From Blepharisma stoltei (Eukaryota; Ciliophora; Heterotrichea; Heterotrichida; Blepharismidae), in assembly GCA_914767885.1 (NCBI GenBank), contig CAJZBQ010000015.1:124001-188000 (forward strand): DNA of 64,000 nucleotides. The letters run 5' to 3'. Both the position numbers and the translations under genes were made by a program. This document shows, piece after piece, positions 19,103 to 28,964 of this stretch (the first letter of the stretch is position 1; each line of letters begins with the position of its first letter). A model generated the notes under the pieces. That model was not told where the DNA came from and searched no databases. It saw only the letters and a program-made list of their open reading frames with translations.

Positions 19103-21158
19103 TTATGATGAGGAATCTCTAGGTTCAGACTCATCAGTTATTTCCCTCACAGAATGCTCTATTTCAGGTATTTCTGCTTCTTCAGCTTTGCTGCATGATC
19201 CAAAGCAAGAAAATAAGCTCCAATTTTTTTTTAATGTAACTGCCATTACACTTCTACCACACTGGACTGCTATGCTTGAGCCAATATCAAGAAAAATTGG
19301 CTTTTTTATCTGTACAAGCGTCCCAAACTTGCTTTCGTTATCTTCTAAAATCAGCCCAATTTTGGAATTTCTGATAGTTGCGTGGTTTCTTGAGACTGAA
19401 ATGTCAGTTATTCTGATATCAGAGTCATGGCCTCGGCCTAGACGAATATTGTTTTTATTTTGCATAGTGATCACATGGATTGTTCGCAGGTTGCTTCTGT
19501 CTTTATTTAGGTTTTCAAGAATTATGTAGTTGGAGTCTGGCTTTTCGAAGCCTAAAAGGTCGTAATTGACTCCCTTTACACAGAGCTTGTCGGGGTATTT
19601 CATTTTGCAGAGCTCGCATTCTAGTGTTTTCCAGGAATAAGATTTTGAATTACAGTAAATTATTTTTTTTTAATTTTAAATTAATAAATAAACTATTTTT
19701 CATATAAATTTTCATTTAAAAAATTTTAATTATAAGAGAAAAATAGTGTACTTACCTCTCTTATTGTAATTTTACTTGTCAGCCAATGCTGCAAGCAATT
19801 TAAATGAATTTGCCCCATTGTTCCAGAACACTTGCAAGGAGCTATCAGAGGGTCTTCTTCAGACGCAGTCTCCATAAGGCAAATACGGCACTGGGCTTTT
19901 TCTTCTGCGTTTTCTGAAGTCTGATTAGCCCCTTCAGACGCAATTTCCACATTTAATGGTTCTTCAGTTATAGTTGTTCTTTTATGACTGCCAAGCCCTC
20001 CATTATATATTTGATTACACCTCAGTTCTCCATGAGTGTTGGTGCTTGATATACATAAAAATGGCGACTGGAAAGCCAGCCCTTTTTCTCAACACCTGTA
20101 GCCGGGTCAACCGGGGACCTTGTGGAAGGGGAAAAGGCGCTCGGAGTGTGTATCCGGCAAGGTTTTACCTTGGCACAATGGAGCGCAATGTCGAATTTGG
20201 TCGACCGCAGCTCATTTTGTAACCAAGGGTTTTTACCTCGGGGAAGAAGGGTATTCCAAGTTGGAAAGGGGAAGCTCAGCAGCATCAGGAGTTCTCTCCT
20301 GATCATTCGGGCAACTCCCTAGCGCGATACCGGGCGTTGCGTCCTGGGCTTGGATTTCCCTTCTGGCCGATAGCCCTACCAGAAAATTTGCTTTTCAAAT
20401 TTTCGGAATGGGCGACCTCGTTCTCACAGCCTCAAGCAAGGCCGCAGAATTCCTAAAATCTGCCCACTCAACACTGGAGCAGGGTTCAACCTGCAAGGAG
20501 GAGATGACCAACAGAACAGGCTAGCTGTAAAATCAGAGTCCTGTAGGCGGAAGTCGCAAAACGGAGGAACCTTCGGGTCTGGGTGACTGCGTTAACAATA
20601 GGGGCTTAGCAGCCGTCGATCTCTAATTAAGATTAAGAAGATTAAGAGTGTTGGTGCTTGTATCCCTTGACCCATTAATTTCATTTACTCTCAGCATAAT
20701 TCTTCCAATACGTATTATATCTCCTTCAGACAGTTTGTAGCCTTTTTGTCCTTTATTTCCTTTGATAGAGCTCACAACTAGTCACATTTTTTCAAAAATC
20801 TGATCATTCTGTTTTTGGCCTTGATTTGGTCTATTTAATATCCTTTTTATAATAAATTTTAATTTTCAATATAAAATAATTGAGAATTTGCCTTTCTAGA
20901 TGAAAAATATACAAAATTCGGCCCTATTTGGGTAACCATAGCAAGGACTTTTGAGTTTTCCTCAGGCAATTTCAATTCATCTTCAATAGGAGGTGTGGTA
21001 ATTGTGTCTTGACTACGGATCACTCAGCAAGGACTTACAATTTTAGAGGATTTTTTGGCTAAGTTTTTGGCTTCATAATCAAAGAGGCCGTGTGAATCTC
21101 TATTTCAGGTAGAGACTTGAAGTTCAACGCTATATAAAGAATACCTTATGCTTGACAT
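19103..21158 (-). CDS. RINGv (MARCH-type) E3-like protein with FHA domain
   Basis: Assembled from four blocks. Start ATG 21158 (MSSIRYSLYSVELQV). The N-terminal about 150 residues contain KMWLVVSSIKGNKGQKGYKL ... IRIGRIMLRVNEI, which may be a degenerate FHA fold. The RING-CH follows: CRICLMETASEEDPLIAPC, CSGTMGQIHLNCLQHWL, then the last pair CELC, which comes only after removal of a 98-bp IES (ITIREVSNSKSYSWKTLECELC). The C-terminal FHA domain has the core IRLGRGHDSD, VSRNHATI and a KFGTLV segment. It should be a ubiquitin ligase scaffold that reads phosphothreonine. No TM helices were seen, unlike most MARCH proteins. A SINE-like element splits the gene at 20049-20645. Confidence 0.75.
19651..19748. 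other. IES (98 bp, TA-bounded) inside RINGv finger
   Basis: Separates the last CxxC pair from the rest of the zinc finger. TA-to-TA removal restores it in frame. Confidence 0.75.
20049..20645 (+). mobile_element. SINE-like element (597 bp) with 15-bp target duplication
   Basis: Flanked by GAGTGTTGGTGCTTG at 20034-20048 and 20646-20660. Starts ATATACATAAAAATGGCG; ends with a GATTAA-rich simple tail (20627-20645). About 50% GC, against under 30% around it. It shares blocks such as ATCCGGCAAGGTTTTACC and GTTGGAAAGGGGAAGC with the other copies. The short open frames in it are not conserved among copies, so it is non-coding. A long TSD plus a simple-repeat tail is the signature of target-primed retrotransposition. 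The TSD here has no TA. Confidence 0.85.
20839..20876. other. short IES (38 bp, TA-bounded)
   Basis: TA-to-TA removal joins KANSQL to LNRPNQGQKQND in frame. The insert carries TAA codons. Confidence 0.6.
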
Positions 21159-21343
21159 ATTTTGATTACTATAAAAGCACTTGAATTTCATTGAAAAAAT
21201 TTAAATTAATTATTTACGAAGACTGTATAGGTGTTATTTTTTTAATTGATTAATATTTGTATACTAGGCTAAGCAGAATTTTACTATAAAATACTGATTT
21301 TTATATAAAAATTAGTATTTTTACTTATCAAAATATATGAAAA

Positions 21344-21784
21344 TTAATATATTTTGGCATATAAGAAGAAAATTCTTGCAGTAAGAACCGTCATGAATTC
21401 AAAGAAAAAAGGAATAAAAGAGGTAAAAAGCCAAATGTATCAATATATCCAATAAGGCCAATACAAGAGAACAAACCAAATAGAAAATAAAATCCCAAGG
21501 GCATGAAGAAATATTGACGTCGCGCTCAAAGTGTCAAAATAAATAGTCAGCCCAATTACAATAATTATCAATTCAAATGCCAAACAAATAGTTGTAAATG
21601 CGAGAGAAACTAAAAGAACAGCTTCAGCAGATTTGTAGTCATCGTCATCAGATGCTACTGTTGATTTCACGCCCGCGTAAATATTATTGTCTCTCAGATA
21701 ATAAATCACTATGATAAGTAGCAAATGAACCATTACACACAAGAATTTCCCGGGAACCAAAGTTTCAGTCACTGTTCCACTCAT
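21344..21784 (-). CDS. TMEM107: TMEM107-like ciliary transition-zone membrane protein
   Basis: About 146 aa with four hydrophobic helices. The N-terminal LVPGKFLCVMVHLLLIIVIY followed by YLRDNNIYAGV, the acidic loop SDDDDYKSAE, and a C-terminal WPYWIYWYIWLFTSF segment follow the layout I recall for animal TMEM107: VPSRFL.., RDSNIQA, a loop with EEYDKQD, and a WYIFVF-type helix. In animals TMEM107 is part of the MKS transition-zone module that gates ciliary membrane proteins, a sensible gene for a ciliate. One TGA is read as Trp within the final helix pair; with the standard code the protein would lose its last helix. Stop TAA 21344-21346. No insert interrupts it. Confidence 0.8.
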
Positions 21785-21946
21785 ATTTTTCTTTTCATTT
21801 AAAATTTAATTTAATCGAGTTTTTAAGGAAAATAGAGAAAATGATAATTAGAATAATAAATATATAAAAAATATAAGAGATTTTAGACAAAAAATAAATG
21901 AAGTATTTTGATTGAAAAAGATAAAATTATAATATTTATAAATTTT

Positions 21947-23546
21947 ATGAGTGTAAGCTGCACTCTTTCAAACCCAAAACGCTCAGGAAATAATAGAGGT
22001 AGATCCACTTCAAAAGTGTCAATGGAAATTATGCATGCCAAAAAACGAAGCTTAACTCGGTCAAGTAATATAAAAAAACAGCTTAAAACACAAAATAAAG
22101 AAATTTCACAATCAGAAGTTAAAATTAAAGATCAGAAAAAATCTAGAGCAAAAGCACATGCTGGAGATACTGCAATTGATGAGCCAAATGATGAAGTTTT
22201 TAAGACTCTAAAAAATTCAGAAAAATCTGAAAATCCAAATATAAAATTTTGGATAAAAATCGATCCATGCGATTTTTCTTTAAATTTCCTAGAATTACCT
22301 GAAACTGTAAATCCTTATTGACTGCTTATAGAAGATATGAAAAAAATCTTATCTTTTAGTGAAATTTTTGTGAGAAATGTAAACGCTCTTATAGAATATA
22401 TAGCACCTCAGTCCTTATTGATTTCGAAGGAAGAAAATTGTTTTTATTTTAAAATATTCTGAATTGCAAATTTAAAACTGATAAATAGGAGATATAAGGT
22501 TGATGTTTTTAGAAATTCTTTTTAAAAAAATCATTATCCTTAAAGATCTATAAAAGGGTACGCGCTATAACTTTGTTGGATGAAAAAAGTGCCTAGGAGA
22601 TGGTAATTGCTATTATCGTGCAGTCATGCATTGCTACCTTTGAAATATTTTTAATGTCTCCACAAATTTACAATGCTCTACATCCCTGCTTAATTTTATT
22701 GAGCAAATAAATTTTTTACCTAACTCCCCCCCTCCGTGAGTGAACAAAACCATTAGAAATCTCTATTTTTTGCCTAAAAAAACCACCCTCTGTGAGCGAA
22801 CAAAAATTTTAGTAATATAAAATTTTTTATGGAAAAAAATTTTGATATATAATTGATAATTAGAAAAATAAAAATTTTGAGTTAATTCTGTTTTATTTTA
22901 AACAAATTACGTTTTAAACATAAATTTCATAAATTAAATTAATATTTACTTTCCCAATTTTTGCGAATTAGATTTTTTAAAATTTCTAAAAAAAATTTGT
23001 TTTCTATAAAATTTATATATAATTTTTTTAAAAAATAAAAATTAATCCCCTCCGTGAGCGAACAAAAAAATCTTGTTCGCTCATGGAATGGTGAGTAAAG
23101 GTTTTGAAGAAAAGAAAGCAAAATTCATGGTAATAATTAACTATTTGCGTAGAATTAAGGCAAGAAATCCAATACAAGCTTTTGTGGAATTTAATAAATT
23201 TACCCAAGATGAAGAATTTGATAATTTAGCCTTTTGCATAGGAAGATTAATTGCTGCAAAAGCTCTATGAGAAAAGCAAAATGACCCACTTTTTCAGCCT
23301 TTTTTATATAATGATATCAATATCTTTATAGAAAAAATTTTAACAATCGGAGAATGAGCAGAAGATCTAGATTTATTGGCCTTACCAATAGGTTTGAATA
23401 TCCAGGTAAAAATATATGGATTTTTTAACGATGCACTGAGCGTTACTTTGTACCCTGAAGAGTATAAAAGTGATGAAAATGGTATCCCACCCATCTCTAT
23501 AGTGAGAAGAGGTGGTCATTATGATATTTTACGCTATTTATTATAA
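21947..23546 (+). CDS. otubain-like (peptidase C65/OTU) deubiquitinase
   Basis: After removing a 49-bp IES and a MITE, the C-terminal domain reads YNFVGWKKCLGDGNCYYRAV (Asp and catalytic Cys of OTU), a helical insert, CIGRLIAAKA, EDLDLLALPIGLNIQVKIYG and, at the end, RRGGHYDILRYLL (catalytic His in the GHYDIL context typical of otubains). The catalytic triad therefore looks complete. The N-terminal about 100 residues are basic and disordered, followed by a helical region (ETVNPYWLLIEDMKKIL). It should cleave ubiquitin chains. The active-site block lies between the two inserts, so the protein cannot be made without accurate excision. Start ATG 21947; stop TAA 23544-23546. Confidence 0.8.
22512..22560. 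other. IES (49 bp, TA-bounded) just before OTU active site
   Basis: Removing it corrects a frame difference of one base and joins YKVDVF to TRYNFVGWKKCLGDGNC. Confidence 0.7.
22721..23097. mobile_element. family-b MITE (about 375 bp) in otubain gene
   Basis: TA-ACTCCCCCCCTCCGTGAG at left; GTTCGCTCATGGAATGGTGAG-TA at right. TA-to-TA removal gives INFLP-KGFEEKKAKF in frame. Here the hairpin of two motif copies is at the right end, so it is inserted opposite to the kinase B copy. The right end has mismatches. Confidence 0.85.
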
Positions 23547-23849
23547 TTAAAATAAATTTAATACTTATGATATATATTTATTTTATAAAAAAAAAATTGT
23601 GTATTTATTAAAAAAATTATATATTCTAAAGAAGAATGTGATCGCGATAGATATGATTTCGAAACACATACTTATCACTTCGAAATTGAAAAGAATAATT
23701 TTTTGCAGAAATACTGAAAAACGCAGAAAAGAGACAAACTATAGAGCAAATTTTTACGTGGTAAAAATATTTTAAAGCCTTTTATAATAAAAAGCTATTT
23801 CTAATAATCTTAAAAAATAATTAAAAATTTTCCAAACTTTTCATCGATT
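23547..23849. other. intergenic
   Basis: No supported gene. A partly open stretch near 23640-23720 has no recognisable homology. Confidence 0.45.
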
Positions 23850-25334
23850 ATGTTATGGAGCATTCTCTTGCAGTCTGCAGTCGCTTTAATATCAGTTGAT
23901 ATTGAAAAGGTGTCCAAACCCCTTGATATGTTATTATTAGACTATAAAGACTACAACGAAAAACTAAAATCAAGATTACATCATGATCTTTTAACGTCTC
24001 CCACAAGTTTTCTAACTAACTACTACAATGTATTACATACTTAGACTCAATATTATGGGAAAATTCGTATTGGGACTCCTTCAACCTCTTTTAAACTCCT
24101 TTTTGACACAGCCAGTTCTTGGCTATGAGTCCCAAGCAAAGGCTGCCAATTTTGCCATGAAAGTAAACAGTTTAATTTTGAAGCTTCGTCGAGCTATTTT
24201 TCTAATGGCACTTATATATCACTTGACTATGGTAAAAGCACTGTTTATGGTCTAGTCAGCACTGAGACTATTAAAATTGGGGATGATACATCATTATTTC
24301 CAAAAAAAATTAAAATTTATATAATATAAATATTTTAAAATTAAAAAAAATAAAAATTCATCATTGCAGGCTACAAACCAATATTTTTTGCTTGGGATTT
24401 TTGATATGGATTTTGATAACCTTCAAGCAGATGGGATATTAGGACTAGGATTTTCAGGGTTAAGTGAAGGGACTTCTCCATTACTCCAGACTTTAAAGCA
24501 GCAAGGAAAGATCCGCAATGCGAAGTTTGCGATTTATTTAAATGATGATAAATTTGATGAATATGAAGCAAGCCCATCTTCGAATATGATGATTGATGGG
24601 TATGATTTAGAAAAATACTCAATAGAGAGCAGCTTTACTTATGTAAATTTAGTGGAAGGAGATTATTGAGAAGTGGAGCTGACAAAGGTTGCGTTTGGAA
24701 AAAATCAAGTATCACTGCTAGGGACGGCGATTATTGCTACAGGCCAAAGTTTTTTGCTTGGACCCAAAGCTGATGTTACTGCTATTTTTAGAACTCTTCA
24801 GTCTGGATTTTCTTGCATTGATGGATTTTATGGGTTTTTGGAGTGTCCATGCCATCATAAATCTTTACCAATTTTCCCTGATTTATATACTGATTGATCT
24901 TATTTAGTCATATATCAATTTATTTTTTTTAAAATTTAAAATAATTCACCAAAGCATATTTTTTCTTTGAAAATCACCCCTTCAAGGTCCCATACAGCAG
25001 TTATTTACTACACTCAAATGGAACATGCCAAATTTTAATTCAGCCTACAAATTCAACATCCTGGATTCTAGGTGACGTTTTTATCAGAAATTGATATATT
25101 TTATTTGATATGGAAAAATCAAAAATTGGTCTTGCCAAAGCAAAGCCTTCATCTATAAAAACAGCCTCATCTCAGCATTATGAGTGACTGCTGCTTATAA
25201 TTATTATTGGATCAATAGTTATAGTATCAATTAATACGATTGGATGTTACATTTATTGTAAAAATAAGCGAGAGAGAAATGCTTATAGTCCTGTAAATAG
25301 GCCAATTATTGAGGAAGAGGAAAAACAAATATAA
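23850..25334 (+). CDS. pepsin-family aspartyl protease with C-terminal membrane anchor
   Basis: A signal peptide (MLWSILLQSAVALIS) and short propeptide precede a complete A1 fold: TQYYGKIRIGTPSTSFKLLF DTASSWLW (first catalytic DT/S), DGILGLGFSGLSEG, FPDLFFFFENHPFKVPYSSY, then NSTSWILGDVFIRNWYILFD and FDMEKSKIGLAKA. A single TM helix (LLLIIIIGSIVIVSINTIG) and an acidic tail follow, giving a type I membrane protease, probably lysosomal or surface. The second catalytic Asp motif was not located by eye, as that region is divergent. One 15-nt intron and two IESs are removed to keep the frame. TGA as Trp in SSWLWVPS and RNWYILFD. Stop TAA 25332-25334. Confidence 0.85.
24031..24045 (+). other. 15-nt spliceosomal intron
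   Basis: GTATTACATACTTAG lies between ...LTNYYN and TQYYGKIRIGTP. It begins GT, ends AG, is not TA-bounded in a frame-restoring way, and has the 15-nt length typical of heterotrich introns. Confidence 0.85.
24322..24373. other. IES (about 52 bp) in aspartyl protease gene
   Basis: Joining TA 24320-24321 to TA 24372-24373 gives KKIKIYTNQYFLLGIFDMDF in frame. The retained segment has a TAA. Confidence 0.6.
24886..24958. other. IES (73 bp, TA-bounded) in aspartyl protease gene
   Basis: Removal gives LPIFPDLFFFFENHPFKVPY, the expected strand before the SSYL motif. Confidence 0.75.
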
Positions 25335-25425
25335 TTGATAGATTATTTAACAGCACTCTCTTAGATTTCTCTCAGGGTGCTATTTTAACACCTAGGATGA
25401 CATATAAAAATTAATTTTAATAAAA

Positions 25426-25650
25426 ATGGAAGCTAATGACGGACCTTTAGGTATCTTAAAGCTAGCACTTGAAGCCAACGTCGAGGTCACTTTAAGGGAT
25501 TCTGACGTTATTTATGGGAAATTAAAAAGTTTTGACGAACATCTCAACATATTGCTTACAAATGCACAAGAAAACAGCCATAATCATGATATTCTATTCA
25601 TCCGTGGAGATTTAGTCAAGCTTATCCGACCTTCTGTATACATCGCATAA
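25426..25650 (+). CDS. LSM3: LSm3-like Sm-fold RNA-binding protein
   Basis: 74 aa, a full Sm fold: helix GPLGILKLALEANVEVTL, Sm1 with YGKLKSFDEHLNILLTNA, and Sm2 with FIRGDLVKLIRP. The combination of 'P+ .LkL.L' start, FDEHLN and FIRGD followed by a hydrophobic end matches LSm3 better than other paralogs. LSm3 sits in the LSm2-8 ring on U6 snRNA and the LSm1-7 decapping ring. Uninterrupted; short 5' spacing from the protease gene on the same strand (about 90 bp). Could be another LSm; the Sm fold itself is certain. Confidence 0.8.
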   Translation: MEANDGPLGILKLALEANVEVTLRDSDVIYGKLKSFDEHLNILLTNAQENSHNHDILFIRGDLVKLIRPSVYIA

Positions 25651-25884
25651 AATAAAAATTTCTCCTATTATTGCCTTCATTTTCCTTACATAAAATATAA
25701 ACAAAAATTTTTAATTTTATCTTATAAGAAATATAGGATATTTATAAGCCTTTTAATATTTTTATTAAAAATTATCTTATTATTCTTATCAAAAATCTTT
25801 AAAGCTCAATTTAACTGGCTTAGTTTTCTAAAAATTTTTACAAACAAAGATGAGCTGTTGGAAAAATGGCAGCCATAATTTAAT

Positions 25885-26869
25885 ATGAAGCTTGTCGCTT
25901 TAATTATCTCACTCGTTTCAGCAGGAAGCGTTCTCCAAGAAAAGCTTGTAGGAGGCAACACTGGATTTAACTGCAACCCTAGTCTTTATATTTACAATGT
26001 CTTATCTTATCTTATGGAATTTATATCGCTTAACGTCCACTACGGGGTTACAACTCCAGGTTTATCACTCGCCTTTCGTCGCATCGGGCCCACCAGTCTG
26101 CTGGAGACAAACTCGCTTTGATCACCAGGGTGCTTCCAGGGCAAATGTCCACGTCTTCGACGGCTCATGGATGAGCTACTTGCTTGTACATGGGTTGCTT
26201 TTCCGAAAAACCCAAAAAATGGATTTTTCTGGTCGGCTATCGGCAAAAAGGAAAAATGCAAAGCCTGGGACGTAACGCCCAGTTTCACGCTAGGGAGTTG
26301 CCCGAATGGTCCAAAGGACTTTGCTGGGCTTCCCCTTTCCAACCTTGCACCCTCCTTCCCCACGAGGAAAAATCCACCCCTGAGAATAGACTAGGGCTAG
26401 GCTCTGAAAGCTACCAGAATTGCTTACCTAGCATTGCTGTCCATCTCTGAAATGGTAAAACCTTGCCGGATATAATTAAAATATGAGTCGAGGCTGCATG
26501 GCCGGGAGGCCATGCCCAGACGAAGACGCCATATTTTAATTATATTATATTTACAATGTCACTAAATTTGTGACAAGTCCATGGCCTCCTGTGAAAAATG
26601 AATGGGTAAGCTTAGGAATGAATGGGACCATGACTCAAAATGTGTCGCTTAAAGGACTTGGGATTTATGTTCAACTAAATGGAGCTAATTTATATCAAGA
26701 AACAATTCCAGAAGACGGGAATTATAACGCCGGACAGTATTATGCATTGAACTTTAAGGCTTATTTCCCAAGTATCATACCAAATGGGAAGTATCAAGTG
26801 GATACCAAGCTGATTAACACTGCAGGAAACCCTTTAAACTGCTGGGCAGTGACTTTTACAATGGCCTAA
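25885..26869 (+). CDS. secreted ML-domain lipid-recognition-like protein, split by a SINE-like insertion
   Basis: Signal peptide (MKLVALIISLVSAGSVL), then about 125 residues consistent with an ML (MD-2-related/NPC2-type) beta-sandwich: GFNCNP, PPVKNEWVSLGMNGTM, GLGIYVQLNG, NFKAYFPSIIPNGKYQVDTK and NTAGNPLNCWAVTFTMA at the end. It likely binds lipid in an endolysosomal or extracellular space. The SINE-like element at 26002-26544 splits it after PSLYIYNV; removing one target duplication plus the element gives PSLYIYNVTKFVTSPWPPV. The protein ends at TAA 26867-26869. ML assignment is by layout rather than by a single decisive motif. Confidence 0.65.
26002..26544 (-). mobile_element. SINE-like element (543 bp), minus orientation, 16-bp target duplication
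   Basis: Flanked by TTATATTTACAATGTC at 25986-26001 and 26545-26560. Its 5' end is on the right (AATTAAAATATGGCGTC) and its tail on the left (ATAAGATAAGATAAG when read 5'-3'). The head (26466-26544) is a foldback: AATTAAAATATG ... CATATTTTAATT around a GC-rich core. It shares the body ATCCGGCAAGGTTTTACC and GTTGGAAAGGGGAAGC with the 20-kb copy. Confidence 0.85.
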
Positions 26870-26974
26870 ATAATGATTTTTAATCATAGATGAGAATTAA
26901 ATTATGATAAATCTGGTAGAGAGAGAGAGAAATCTTTATTACTTAAAGGCCTTTATTTCAGGGCCATGTCCCGA

Positions 26975-27528
26975 TTAAAAATTTTTTAACTTTCTTCTTT
27001 TCCTAAAATCTTTGGATAAAATTTTAGTAAAATTTTCTGAACCCACGTAATCCGCGATTTTTTCGATTTCTGAGTCTGATATGAATTTTCTATATCTGAT
27101 GAAATTTGAATCTGATCTAAATTTTATTTTCCTGATAATGTTTGATTCTGATATCAATTTTATTTTTCTGATAAAATTTGAATCTGATCTAATTTTTATT
27201 TTTTCTGGTGTTCAGGATTTTCTTATCGATTGTCTTCTTATCATCAATGATCACCTCAGTCTTCCTATATTTGAAGGTTTCCTGAATAGGATCTATTTCA
27301 TCTAGTATTTTTCCATCTAAACGACTTAAAAAACTCCAATATTTTGTCATCTGTATCAACATTTTCTGCATCACTATCATTTCATTCATACTCTGATTCA
27401 GAATTATCAAGTAATCCTGTATCAATAAGTTCATTTAATAGTAAAAGTTCGAAAAATTCATCCTGTAAAGCTCCGTTTTCTTCACAAAAGGAAGAAGAAT
27501 AGGAAACATTACTTTCCGAATCTTCCAT
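26975..27528 (-). CDS. hypothetical acidic/basic protein with 12-residue repeats (model uncertain)
   Basis: Starts at ATG 27528 with an acidic Ser/Glu-rich N-terminus (MEDSESNVSYSSSFCEENG) that uses a TGA as Trp. The C-terminal part contains 12-residue repeats (NIIRKIKFRSDS, NFIRYRKFISDS) and ends KDFRKRRKLKNF at TAA 26975-26977. N- and C-terminal parts are not in one frame and a TAG intervenes, so either a small insert is present or the gene is eroding. No family recognised. Confidence 0.35.
27067..27210. repeat. 36-bp tandem repeat, four imperfect units
   Basis: Units start at 27067, 27103, 27139 and 27175, each with the pattern TTTGA(A/T)TCTGAT...TTTTATTTT.CTGATAA. The 36-bp length keeps frame (12 codons). 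Confidence 0.8.
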
Positions 27529-27734
27529 TAAAATAAAAGTAAATCTGGTAGAAGAATTTAATTTTTTATATGAAATTAAAAATCATAGAAATTGTGCATT
27601 GATAAAAGAATTAATAAAATATTATTAGTGATTCTAAAGATCTTATAAATTAACAAAAAATGCTAATAAATAAAACCTTATAGCCATGTAAAATGCGATA
27701 ATTTAGCATTATAAGTTTAATTTAAAAGATAAAA

Positions 27735-28493
27735 ATGGATGAAACCAAGCTAAACGAGCTAACGATACTTGAGAATAATATATCGTTTTTGGAAAATGTG
27801 ATTGAAGAATTGACTAAAGATTATATTGACCTGCTTAAAGAAAAAGCTGAAAAAATAAACTGATATTTACAAATCAAGCATAAAAAGAAACAATTAGAAC
27901 AAGATCTCCAAGAATTAGATGAGACATTAGAAATGATTAATTATGAAGAAAACTTAAAATTCCCTGAAAGCGAGCTGGAAATGATGTATTCAGCTTTACT
28001 GCAAGAAGAAGAAACTGCAAGCCAAATTTATTCAAATAAAATCAGCTTTTGGATAACTGAAGAAGAAGCTTGGAAAGAAAAGCTTCAAAATATTCTATTA
28101 AAGATTATAAATTAAATAAATTTCTTCAAAAAATACGGAAATTTTTTTTTAAAAATAAAAAGCCTATTAAAAAAACAGCAAGAAGAAAAAAGAATTCAAG
28201 AAAAGACCAAAGAGCTTGAAAATAAGAAACAAGAGCTCAAGATAAAGCTTAAACAACTACAAGACAGTCACTCTGAAGAGTTTATAAGATACAACAGATC
28301 AATAAGACCGCAATTTTTAGCTTTAGAAGAAAGAAAGTCTGCTTTGCAAAAAGATTTTGAAGAAAAAGAAATTGAGTTTAAAAAGAAACTTTTAGAGCTA
28401 CAGATTAGACTGAATCAAGAACAAGAAGAAGCAATAAAAATTAGTGAAAAAATTGATATGCATTATAATAACAATAAACATGGCAAATTTTAA
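27735..28493 (+). CDS. coiled-coil protein, about 230 aa
   Basis: Almost entirely Glu/Lys/Leu heptads from MDETKLNELTILENNIS to the C-terminal HYNNNKHGKF. One TGA is read as Trp (EKINWYLQIKHKK). A 69-bp IES is removed between CTATTAAA direct repeats to join NILLKKQQEEKRIQEK. No specific domain; probably a cytoskeletal or basal-body associated protein, but this is only inferred from composition. Confidence 0.65.
28101..28169. other. IES (69 bp, TA-bounded)
   Basis: Flanked by CTATTAAA direct repeats; TA-to-TA removal preserves the heptad frame. The retained segment has TAA. Confidence 0.7.
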
Positions 28494-28500
28494 AATATTT

Positions 28501-28875
28501 TTAAATATATGATATTAAAGGCTTTCTTATACTGGTAATCTTATTCGCAGAAATCCCACAAATAATGCAAAACCTTTCAGTTGCGCAGCTGCTGCATCCT
28601 AAATGTCCACACTGATATATACCATTTTTCCTTTATTTCCCTCTTAAAATCCCTTTCAATTCCTCCATCCCATTTATATAAAATCCCTATACCACAATTC
28701 CGACATTTTCACTACAATAATGGCAATTAAAAGTCAAATATTCTTTATTTTTTTTCTGTGCCTGCTCCAACAGATTTGTCAAAATTTTGCTTTTCATTGC
28801 AAGCATTTTTGCCTCTTTTTCCCAGTCAATATTTCCTGTATAGCTTACACCCCGTTTTGGATAGGCTTTGAGCAC
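28501..28875 (-). CDS. small RING-like zinc-finger protein, 5' end uncertain
   Basis: After removal of a roughly 71-bp IES (about 28619-28689) the C-terminal half reads FNCHYCSENVGIVVYQCGHL followed by GCSSCATERFCIICGISANK, a C3HC4-like spacing. The upstream part (KAYPKRGVSYTGNIDWEKEA, then a helix) reads as coding but has no ATG before an in-frame TAG; the first internal ATG is at 28806. Possibly an E3 ligase. The missing start may lie beyond another insert. Confidence 0.5.
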
Positions 28876-28964
28876 CCCCTACCCCCTAACGGCCCCCAAA
28901 TATTTTATCATGTTAAATATTAATTTGACAAGTTAAAATATTTGAGGACTTGCCAAATAATATT

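Noticed and set aside
20049..20645. Several short open frames inside the SINE-like elements considered as genes
   Set aside because: The frames are not conserved between copies and simply reflect the higher GC content.
13625..28890. C-rich strings (TACCCCCTAATAGC at 13634, TACCCCCTAACGGC at 28875) considered as telomeric or breakage signals
   Set aside because: Only one partial CCCTAA each, and the 28.9-kb one lies next to coding sequence; too weak to call.
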